Source of the DNA: Dehalococcoidia bacterium
GTDB lineage: Bacteria > Chloroflexota > Dehalococcoidia > Lucifugimonadales > Lucifugimonadaceae
NCBI GenBank assembly: GCA_028278465.1
Contig: JANQEF010000008.1
Coordinates: 1 to 22,942, forward strand
DNA: 22,942 nucleotides
Direction: 5' to 3'
Under the pieces are notes generated by a model that saw only the letters and a list, made by a program, of their open reading frames with translations, was not told the DNA's origin and ran no database searches. The stretch's first letter is position 1, and each line of letters begins with the position of its first letter. The translations under genes were made by a program, and so were the position numbers. Below, piece by piece: positions 1 through 7,400 of the stretch.

Positions 1-183
1 CCCCATGCCTGCGCCGCCGTGATCTTCAGCGATGGCGAGTCCGGGCCAGCCCATCTCAGCGACCTGGTTCCAGAATACGGAGGCGTCGCCGTTACGGGCG
101 AGCGCGGGTCCGGCCTCGCGCTCCAGGAATTCCTGTGCGCTGGCCCGGATCATCTCTTCAGTTTCGTTCAGCCCGAGGTCCAT
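1..183 (-). CDS. acyl-CoA dehydrogenase, N-terminal fragment (runs off the window)
   Basis: Reading the minus strand from the ATG at 183-181 gives 61 uninterrupted codons to the window edge. The peptide begins MDLGLNETEEMIRASAQEFL and continues with a segment like WNQVAEMGWPGLAIAEDHGG. This is the helical N-terminal domain of acyl-CoA dehydrogenases, flavoenzymes that introduce the 2,3-double bond into acyl-CoA. It lies downstream of a complete acyl-CoA dehydrogenase on the same strand, the arrangement known for heteromeric FadE pairs in actinobacteria and related groups. No convincing Shine-Dalgarno is visible, and the 217-bp gap to the upstream gene carries a hairpin repeat. The FAD-binding and catalytic parts lie outside the window, so substrate class and catalytic competence cannot be judged. 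Confidence 0.85.
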   Translation of the reverse strand, partial: MDLGLNETEEMIRASAQEFLEREAGPALARNGDASVFWNQVAEMGWPGLAIAEDHGGAGMG

Positions 184-400
184 ATGTTTCTAACGCCATC
201 CCTCGACTAGCTCAGGATGACGGCCAGTTTTTCCTCTCTCCCTTTGTCCCTCTCCCTTGATGGGAGAGGGATGCGAGATTCCAGCCCTGATCCGTAGTCT
301 CTCTGCCGTTCCCGTACGGACGGTCAGATCTCTCCCGTTGGTCGAGATGACAAATCGGCCCCGGGGAGACAAACACGCGCCAGGGTGCCATGTGGCCCTC
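184..400. repeat. intergenic region with palindromic repeat (hairpin 248-270)
   Basis: The gap between the two acyl-CoA dehydrogenase genes contains a perfect 9-bp inverted repeat at 248-270: CCCTCTCCC, loop TTGAT, GGGAGAGGG. Around 202-222 a stretch containing CTAGCTCAGGATGACGG resembles one near 20147-20168, CAAGCTCAGGATGGCG. It is also in the same style as the G/C-rich hairpins at 17804-17826 and 18028-18050. No gene is evident here. I read it as a REP-like extragenic hairpin that may act as a processing or stability signal between two co-transcribed genes. That role is inferred. Confidence 0.6.
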
Positions 401-1579
401 TCACACCCTAGGCAACTCCAATCCTCGCCATGCGATCAGGTTCTTCTGTATCTCCGTTGTGCCCGCAAGGATCTCGCCCGATGTGTAGAACATCCGCATC
501 TTGAAGAAGCGGCCCTGCAGCTTCGCGTGCGGCGAGTCCTTCTCCAGCACGCCGTACATGCCCAGCAGCTTCAGGCCGAAGTCCAGCACATGCCGGTTTG
601 CCAGCGTGCCGGTCAGCTTGCTCATCGACGCCACATCCGGCGGCGCCTCACCCTGTTCCTGCTGCCACGCCACCTCGTACGCCAGCAGTCGAGCGCCCTC
701 GGTCTCTGCATCCAGCTCCGCCATCTGCTGCCTCACAGACGGATCAGCCGAAAGCGGGACTCCGCCCGGTCCCTTCTCGTCCCGGCAGAACTCGGCCAGC
801 TCATCCCACGCCCGCTGACCCCACGCAACGTAGTCGATCCCCGACCGCTCGTAGTTCAGCACAGACATACCGACGCGCCAGCCGTTGTTCAGGTCCCCAA
901 CCAGGTTCTCCGCCGGGACCTCGACATCATCGAACGTCACCTGGTTGAAGCTGTGCGAGCCCGACATGTTGTAGATCGGCCGCACCTCAACGCCGGGCGT
1001 CTTCATGTCGACCAGCAGCATCGATATGCCGCGGTGTTTAGGCGCGTCCGGGTCAGTGCGCACGAGCATGAACATCATGTCGGCGCGGTGCGCCAGCGAG
1101 GTCCAGATCTTTGCCCCGTTGACGATGAACCGGTCGCCGTCGCGCACAGCACGCGTCTTCAACGAAGCGAGATCCGATCCGGCGTCGGGCTCCGAGTATC
1201 CCTGGCACCACTGAATGCCGCCGGCGGCGATGTCTGAGAGGTACTTGGACTTCTGCTCTTCGGTGCCGTAGTGCATGATCACCGGACCGATCATGCGGGT
1301 GCCGAAGCGGTCGTTGCCGGGAGCACGGTGATACGCCATCTCCTCGGCGAAGATGATGTTGCGCATCGAAGAAGAGTCCTGGCCTCCGTACCTCTTCGGC
1401 CAGTGCATCACCAGCCAGCCGCGTTCGGCCAGCGCCTTCTTCATCCGCTGGTTCAGCGCCCAGTCGTCGTCGCTCGACTCGTCTGCCGGGCCGGTCCAAC
1501 CGTCGGGCAGCTGCTCCACGAGGAAAGAGCGAAGCTCCGAGCGGAACTGCTCGTCCTCCGGAGTGAACTCGAATCGCAT
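401..1579 (-). CDS. acyl-CoA dehydrogenase (FadE family)
   Basis: This is a 392-residue cytoplasmic FAD-dependent acyl-CoA dehydrogenase. I chose the ATG at 1579 (MRFEFTPEDEQFRSELRSFL) over an in-frame start 13 codons upstream, because GGAG lies 9 nt before it and homology begins there. The order is helical N-domain (about 1-125), beta domain with GYSEPDAGSDLASL at 127-140 and a W159-T160-S161 flavin-loop motif, then the C-terminal helical domain ending GTTEIQKNLIAWRGLEL. The medium-chain-type catalytic Glu just before the final GT is an alanine (A372). A glutamate is present in NYERSG (E244), where isovaleryl- and long-chain enzymes carry their base, so the protein is probably active with that geometry. 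It sits between an upstream RAM-domain gene (57-bp gap) and a second acyl-CoA dehydrogenase, so the two may form a heteromer. The acyl substrate cannot be told. Confidence 0.93.
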   Translation of the reverse strand: MRFEFTPEDEQFRSELRSFLVEQLPDGWTGPADESSDDDWALNQRMKKALAERGWLVMHWPKRYGGQDSSSMRNIIFAEEMAYHRAPGNDRFGTRMIGPVIMHYGTEEQKSKYLSDIAAGGIQWCQGYSEPDAGSDLASLKTRAVRDGDRFIVNGAKIWTSLAHRADMMFMLVRTDPDAPKHRGISMLLVDMKTPGVEVRPIYNMSGSHSFNQVTFDDVEVPAENLVGDLNNGWRVGMSVLNYERSGIDYVAWGQRAWDELAEFCRDEKGPGGVPLSADPSVRQQMAELDAETEGARLLAYEVAWQQEQGEAPPDVASMSKLTGTLANRHVLDFGLKLLGMYGVLEKDSPHAKLQGRFFKMRMFYTSGEILAGTTEIQKNLIAWRGLELPRV

Positions 1580-1636
1580 CAGAACGGTCTCCGCGCGTCG
1601 AACTGTTGAGTGCCGCACGGACGCGCGGCCGGGCCG

Positions 1637-1885
1637 CTAATCCTGGACGCTGACCGAAAGGCAGGTGATCGTCTTGATGATGCCGGGAATCCGGTGCATG
1701 CCGTCGCTGATCAGGTCGCCGATCGCGTTCAGCGTCTCGGCCTCGGCGACGGCGACGATGTCGAACGGTCCGGTGACGGCATCGACGTTGACCATCGCGT
1801 CGAGCTTACGTAAGCCGTCTATGACCTCGCCGGTCTTGCCGACCGAGGTTTCGATCAGGATGTAGGCCCTTGTCTGTGTCGCCAC
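1637..1885 (-). CDS. stand-alone Lrp/AsnC ligand-binding (RAM) domain protein
   Basis: This is an 82-residue protein with the whole RAM fold of Lrp/AsnC regulators and no DNA-binding domain. The typical pattern is visible: an initial strand (AYILIETSVGK), a helix (EVIDGLRKL), VTGPFDIVAVAEAE in the middle and the closing strand ITCLSVSVQD. In full-length Lrp proteins this domain oligomerises and binds amino acids. The stand-alone form is known in bacteria and archaea and is usually taken as a small-molecule sensor or modulator. The start is GTG at 1885, supported by a strong GGGGAGG 6 nt upstream. It is the gene immediately upstream of the acyl-CoA dehydrogenase on the same strand, so a shared transcript is plausible. 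Ligand and partner are unknown. Confidence 0.85.
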   Translation of the reverse strand: MATQTRAYILIETSVGKTGEVIDGLRKLDAMVNVDAVTGPFDIVAVAEAETLNAIGDLISDGMHRIPGIIKTITCLSVSVQD

Positions 1886-2095
1886 GAGATGCCTCCCCGT
1901 TCCGGGCGCATCCGAACGGACGGTTGAGCCCGGAGTTCACCGGCCGGATACCGGACGCGGCGTTTCGGAAACTGCATTTCCAGTTGCGCGGAATGCTAGG
2001 GCGAGGCGACGCGGGTGTCAACGAAGCGACACGGCGGCGCGGCGCTGTTGGTCAGTTCAGGGAGTCAGCTTCGCGCAGGCGGCAGGTCGCCGCGA

Positions 2096-2545
2096 CTACA
2101 TCGGGATTTCGCCGTCCCTGAAGTTGAGGTTCGCCTGCGTGTCGCGGCTGTAGTTGCGCGTGTTCGGAGCGTCTGTCGAGAGCGCCGACGTGCGCACCCA
2201 GTCCGGGTGTGTGCGCGGGCCCTTTATCTCGCGCTGGGGCGTGTAGCCGGTCTGGCGCGATGGCTGTGAAGTACCGCGCGGGCGCTGCGTCGCGCTACCG
2301 GTCGAGGTCTCACGTGACGGCGGCAGGTCAAACTGGAAGCCTGAGCTGACGGCGAGCAGCGTTAGGATGGTGATCGAGGCGCCGCGGGGCTTGTACATCC
2401 CCGTCTCCCACTCGCTAACCGTCTGCTGGCGTATGCCAAGCTCGCGTGCGAGCGCTGCCTGCGACTGTCCAAGGTGGCTGCGGAGAGCGCGGATGCTCTC
2501 TGAAGTCCATTCGAAATCGGGTGGTGGTGGCTGGCGAGTCAACAT
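2096..2545 (-). CDS. XRE-family helix-turn-helix protein
   Basis: This is a protein of about 149 residues. Its N-terminal part holds an HTH_3/Cro-C1-type domain: SESIRALRSHLGQSQAALAR (about 15-34), the recognition helix in GIRQQTVSEWE and the trailing P-x-GASITILTLLA helix. This layout resembles antitoxin and small-regulator XRE proteins that begin 'W-x-x-E-x-I-R-A-L-R'. The remaining 75 or so residues are rich in Ser, Thr, Pro, Arg and Gln, with no recognisable fold, and are probably disordered. The ATG at 2545 is the best start by domain position, but GGAAGG is about 15 nt away, so the start is uncertain; the frame is open to 2659. It lies 123 bp downstream of the M16 protease on the same strand. 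No toxin-like partner gene is adjacent. Its DNA target is unknown. Confidence 0.7.
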   Translation of the reverse strand: MLTRQPPPPDFEWTSESIRALRSHLGQSQAALARELGIRQQTVSEWETGMYKPRGASITILTLLAVSSGFQFDLPPSRETSTGSATQRPRGTSQPSRQTGYTPQREIKGPRTHPDWVRTSALSTDAPNTRNYSRDTQANLNFRDGEIPM

Positions 2546-2668
2546 GGGTATGAAGCTACGCCTTCCGGCGCTGTTTCCCCAAGTTTTTTCACAGCCGTTT
2601 CGGGCAGAAATTGAACTTACACGGAACCCGGTTGGAGTCGGGCCAGAACCCGGCCTCACGAGCCGCGA

Positions 2669-3964
2669 TCAGAACCTCATCGCCTCCTGGAACGGAGTCG
2701 GGTCCTCGAATGGTCCCACCATCGAAAGCGCCATCTTCTCGGGCTTGATCACGCGCTTCGCAACCCGCGCCACGTCGTCGATCTCGACCGCGTCGAAATC
2801 GGCCAGAACCTCCTCCACCGTCCGCACCTCACCCTTAAGCAGCTCCTGGCCACCAAGGAAGCCGGAAACGGCCCTGCTCTCCTCCATGCGCAGCATCATC
2901 CGACCCTTGGTCAGCTCTTTCGCCTGCGAGAACTCCTTCACCGTTACGCCTTCGCGCATCTTGGCGACCTCTTCGACGATGACCGGCACGGCGTCATGGA
3001 CGCGGCCGGGGTCGATGCCCGCGCCGATCATCATTACGCCGGTGTCGGACAGCGAGTGAGTGCCGCTGTGGATGTCGTACGCAAGGCCGCGCTTCTCGCG
3101 TATCTCCTCGAAGAGCCTGCTGCTCATAGATTCGCCCAGGATCACCGACAGCAGTGTAAGAGCGTGCCTGTCGTCATCCCTCATCGAGAGGCCATGCAGC
3201 CCGAAAGTGAGGTGCGCCTGCTCGGTCGGCCGGTTCTCTATCTTCGCCACCGGACCTTCCAGGTTGTCGATGAACGGGCTCATAGGCAGCGAGCTGCCGT
3301 TGCCCATGTCGCCCATTAGGTCCTCGACCTGGTGCACCACATCGGAGTGATGGATGTTGCCGGCGACCGCGATGACCGTGTTGGTCGAGATGTACTGCGT
3401 GTGCAGGTAATCGATCATCTGCTCGCGGGTGATGGCGCCGACAGACTCGATCGAACCGGCAACGTCGCGTCCAAGCGGCTGGTCGGGCCACAGGATCTCT
3501 TCGAGCGTGAGCGAGGCCTTGCCTGCAGGCGAGTCGTTCGTCGCCCGAATCTCCTCGTAAACGACCTGTTTCTCGCGGTCGATGTCATCCTGCCGCAGCA
3601 GCGAGTTGCGCACCATGTCGGCAATCAGGTCGATGCCTTCCCTGTAGTGCGGGTGCGCCAGCCTGCACCAGTAGCCGGTCAGCTCTTTGTCCGTGAATGC
3701 GTTGAGAGCGCCGCCGACGCCTTCTACAACCTCGGACACGTCGCGCGGTGTCGGCCTGCCCTTCGTCCCCTTGAAGAGCATGTGCTCGAAGAGGTGAGAA
3801 GCGCCTGCAAGCTCGTCGCTTTCGTAGCGAGACCCTGCGCCAAAGAGGAAATTGATGCTGACCGCGTTGGTGTGGGGCAGGGTGCTGGTGATGACGCGCA
3901 GGCCGTTGTCGAGGACCGAGCGCTCGTAAGCGGTGACGCCGTTCCCGTTCTTTTCGTGTTCCAT
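2669..3964 (-). CDS. M16-family zinc metalloprotease (insulinase / processing-peptidase type)
   Basis: This 431-residue protein matches the single-unit bacterial M16B peptidases related to mitochondrial processing peptidase. The inverted zinc motif HLFEH is at residues 57-61 (two His ligands, catalytic Glu60). The third ligand lies in VVYEEI (E137 or E138), at about the HxxEH-x76-E spacing typical of the family. ALNAFTDKE (about 86-94) is the conserved segment after the motif. The C-terminal half, with TFGLHGLSMRDDDRHALTLL and an R-G-L-A-Y-type segment, is the inactive second M16 domain that closes the clamshell. GGGAG lies a few bases before the ATG. No signal peptide is seen, so it is probably cytoplasmic and degrades or processes peptides. 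A terminator-like hairpin sits about 30 bp upstream on the same strand. Confidence 0.95.
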   Translation of the reverse strand: MEHEKNGNGVTAYERSVLDNGLRVITSTLPHTNAVSINFLFGAGSRYESDELAGASHLFEHMLFKGTKGRPTPRDVSEVVEGVGGALNAFTDKELTGYWCRLAHPHYREGIDLIADMVRNSLLRQDDIDREKQVVYEEIRATNDSPAGKASLTLEEILWPDQPLGRDVAGSIESVGAITREQMIDYLHTQYISTNTVIAVAGNIHHSDVVHQVEDLMGDMGNGSSLPMSPFIDNLEGPVAKIENRPTEQAHLTFGLHGLSMRDDDRHALTLLSVILGESMSSRLFEEIREKRGLAYDIHSGTHSLSDTGVMMIGAGIDPGRVHDAVPVIVEEVAKMREGVTVKEFSQAKELTKGRMMLRMEESRAVSGFLGGQELLKGEVRTVEEVLADFDAVEIDDVARVAKRVIKPEKMALSMVGPFEDPTPFQEAMRF

Positions 3965-4434
3965 TTACTCCCGCAGTCCGCGAAGCGTCACGAAAAATGG
4001 CTCCGATGACCGGAGCCGCGGCCCACAACCTCGTCACAAAATCAGACTAAGGCGCGCCCTTGTGAGGGTCAATTTCGCAGTGTCGTCTTCGCGGTGATGA
4101 CACTGGTTGCCCGCACAGGCCGCGCCAGCAGACAGGTCTGGAGCCGCTCGTTTGCCGTAGCCGTATAAGCCACTTTGAACAGCATGGCAGATCGTTTTGC
4201 GGTAAGAGTGTGCAAGCGCGACACGTCTAACTGTGCGTTCTGCTCACTATTCCATTCCGGTTTCAGGTGAATATGCTGACAATGACCGTGCGCGCGCAGG
4301 CGAAACTCGTCTGGCGCATCCCAACACATCGCAGAACCGGTGATCACGTCGAAATCTTGAGTACGGGCGCGACGCGCGTCTGGCCGTCCTTGGCTCGATC
4401 CGTAGGCCCGACTGAAGACCGGCAACCGAACTGA
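3965..4434. other. 470-bp divergent intergenic region, AT-richer than surroundings
   Basis: This region separates the minus-strand M16 gene from the plus-strand GT39/DUF2298 gene. A hand count of 4151-4290 gives about 49% GC, well below the flanking genes. Short open frames exist on both strands, the longest at 4069-4425 minus with a TTG start, no Shine-Dalgarno and no recognisable composition. I do not call any of them. Apart from the hairpin at 3993-4017 I see no clear element. Promoters for both flanking genes should lie here, but I could not find a convincing -35/-10 pair. Confidence 0.5.
3993..4017 (-). terminator. terminator-like hairpin in the leader of the M16 gene
   Basis: Read on the minus strand, a perfect 7-bp stem GGCTCCG / CGGAGCC with a 5-nt loop is followed at once by ATTTTTC, the form of a Rho-independent terminator. 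It ends about 29 bp before the M16 ATG in the same direction. Either it terminates a short upstream minus-strand transcript or it attenuates M16 transcription. With so little room, an M16 promoter downstream of it is unlikely. Confidence 0.45.
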
Positions 4435-7400
4435 ATGACCGTCCCAGACACCTCACAGGAATCCTCGCCACAACAGCCGTGGCTGCGCCGCCATCGCGTC
4501 GCGGTCGGGCTGTTCCTGCTGCTCTCGTTCGCGCTTGCGGTCAGGCTCTACGGCATCAACTGGGATCAGGGCGGACTGTTCCACCCGGACGAGCGCGCCT
4601 TCCTGTTCCAGGTCGAGCGGCTGGAGTTCCCTGACTCCGGCGAGTTCAGAACGATCTTCACCAAAGAGAGTCCGCTGCACCCCGGCTCGTTCAACTGGGG
4701 CAGCTTGCCGCACTACATGCTCAAGGGCGTGCAGTACGGCGCGCAGGCCTTCCTGCAGGACGATCTGAACCTGTTCGACCTGCGCTTCCCGGGACGCGTG
4801 CTGTCTGCACTCGCCGACACCGCGACCGTCGCACTCGTCTTCTTCATCGGGTCGCGCTGGTTCTCGAGGCGCGTCGGCTTCCTCGCCGCCGGGATGATCG
4901 CCCTCGCCGTGTTGAACATCCAGCTGGCGCACTTCTTCGCCGTCGACACGCTGATGACGACGTTCATCGTCGCCACGATCTTCTTCGCCGTTCGCGTCGC
5001 GCACTCCGGGCGGCTATCGGACGCCGCGCTCATGGGCCTTATGGCCGGGCTCGGCTTCGCCACGAAATTCTCCATATCGCCTGTCGGCCTCGCCGTGCTG
5101 GCGAGCTTCCTCATATTCGCCATCTCGCAGCCGGGCGATTCCCTGAGCATCCGTGACTTGCGGTCCCCGGCAGCAATGGCGCGATGGCGGCAGGCAGGGA
5201 AGGGATTGGTGGCGGCGTCCGCCACGGCTTTCGTCACGGTGCTGGTAACGCAGCCGTACATGTTCCTCGACTTCAGCACCTTCATGACGAACATCAGCGA
5301 CCAGAGCGAGATGGTGCGGCGCATCAACGACTGGCCGTTTACACGGCAGTACGCAGACACGCCGCGCTACTGGTACCACGTGATCCAGCTCGGGTTCTGG
5401 GGGCTCGGCCCCGCGATGGGGATCGTGGTCTGGGTCGGGCTGCTGGCCGGGCTGGCGTTCGCATGGTTCGGACGTCGCAAGGTTGACCTCGTGATCCTGG
5501 CGTGGGTGGTGCCGTATCTGCTGATCACCGGCTGGTTCGACGTCAAGTTCCTGCGCTACATGGTGCCGCTGGTGCCGTTCATGGTCCTGTACGGAGCGCG
5601 CACACTGTTCTGGGTCGGCGACACCCTCGCTGCGATCTGGCCACAGCGCCGATACCTCGTGGCAGCGCCGGCCGTAGTGATGCTCGTCTTCACTGGCCAC
5701 TACGCGCTGTCGTTCCTCGCCGTCTATTCCGGCCCTCATCCCGGCCACGCGGCATCCGACTGGCTGCAGCAGAATGCCGAACCCGGCGCCAGCGTGGTCC
5801 AGGAGCACTGGGAGGAGGGAATTCCGCACAGGCCCGGCATCGTCTTCGTCCACGAGCGCCTCGAGCTATACAACCCGGACAACCTCGACAAGTTCGACCG
5901 CATCACCGACACACTTGCCGACTCCGACTATCTCGTCCTGTTCTCGAACCGGCTCTACGGCACCATTCCGCGCCTGCCTGAGCGCTACCCGACAAGCACC
6001 GAGTACTACGAACGGCTTTTCGACGGCTCGCTCGGCTACCAACTGGTGTACGCGAACACACGGCCGGTGCAGTCGCTCGGCGTGACCTATCGCGAAGACC
6101 AGTTCACGCGCGTCAGCTTCGATCCGCCGGCAGGATTCGAACAGCCGACGGGCAGCCTTCTGACCCTCGCGCCCGGCTGGGCGGACGAGAGCTTTTCCGT
6201 ATATGACCATCCGCAGGTGCTGGTGTTCGAGAACACGGGCGGCCTCGACAAGGTGTCGATGCTGCGGGAGATCGGCCTCGGCGGCGGCGCAACTCAGGTC
6301 AGTCGCGAGGTCGGGCTGCTGCTCGACGACGACGACCTGCAGGAGCAGCGGTCAGGCGGCACATGGACCGACCTGGCGTTCCTGCGCAACCTGCCCGAAG
6401 GCGCGAGCTGGATAGTCTGGCTCATCGCAGCCGAGATCTTCGCCCTCTTCGCAGTGCCGCTCGCCTTCGTGCTGTTCCGGCCGTTCCCGGACCGCGGCTA
6501 CCTGCTCGCCAAGCCGCTCGGGCTGCTGATCGCGGCGACCGTCACGTGGCTGCTGGCGAGCGCAGGGATCCTGCAGTTCGGTTTCGGCGGTGCGTTCGCA
6601 GGCCTGCTGGTGCTCGGCGCGCTATCGGCGTTTGCGTTCTGGCGGCACGGCAGCGAGATGAAGGAGTTCTTCAGGTCGCGCCGCCGCATGGTCGTGTGGT
6701 CCGAGGTGCTGTTCATCGTCGCCTTCCTGTCATTCCTCGCCATCAGGTTCGCCAACCCTGACCTGTGGCACCCGTTCCGCGGCGGCGAGAAGCCGATGGA
6801 CTTTGCCTACCTCAACGCCGTGACCCGTTCGAGCGTGATGCCGCCGTTCGATCCGTGGTTCTCGGGCGGATTCCTCAACTATTACTACTTCGGCCAGTTC
6901 CTCGTCGCCGACATGATCCGGTTCACCGGCATCGCGCCGTCGATCGCCTACAACCTCGCTGTGCCGCTGCTCTTCGCATTCACCTTCGTCGCCGCCTTCT
7001 CGATCGTCTACAACATCGCCTCGCTCACGCTGATCGCGAAGAAGGGCGCGGCCGTCGCATCGCGCGCGCGGTCTCCGATATTCGCCGGCATCATCGCCGG
7101 GACGCTGGTCGCAGTCGCCGGGAACGTCGACGGGCTGGCGCAGGTGTGGGACAGGTTCACGACCCCGGCCGGAACGGTCTGGTCGTTTGACTTCTGGCGC
7201 AGTTCTCGCATGTTCGAGGGTGGAACCGGCGGAAACGAGATCACAGAGTTCCCGTTCTTCTCGTTCCTGTTCGCCGACCTCCACGCTCACATGATCGCCA
7301 TCCCGTTCGCGCTGCTGGCGCTGAGCCTCGCCGTGGCGGTGTTCTTGCGAGCATCGGACAGGGAAGCGTTCTGGCAGAGCTGGGGCAGGCTTGCGGTGCT

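Noticed and set aside
257..1237. 326-codon open frame on the plus strand opposite the acyl-CoA dehydrogenase
   Set aside because: Antisense shadow in high-GC DNA, rich in Arg, His, Leu and Val; the minus strand encodes a clear acyl-CoA dehydrogenase.
1625..1637. GC-only palindrome between the RAM and acyl-CoA dehydrogenase genes as a terminator
   Set aside because: Short stem with almost no loop and no T-run; chance is likely in such GC-rich sequence.
2096..2545. Toxin-antitoxin system around the XRE protein
   Set aside because: The HTH resembles antitoxins, but neither neighbour looks like a toxin: an M16 protease on one side and a RAM domain on the other.
2570..2595. GCTGT...ACAGC inverted repeat upstream of the XRE gene as a self-operator
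   Set aside because: Arms of only five bases with a 16-bp gap; too weak to call without conservation data.
4069..4425. 118-codon open frame on the minus strand in the 470-bp gap
   Set aside because: TTG start, no ribosome site, no recognisable family or hydrophobic pattern and composition typical of chance frames. The terminator-like hairpin downstream is the only thing in its favour.
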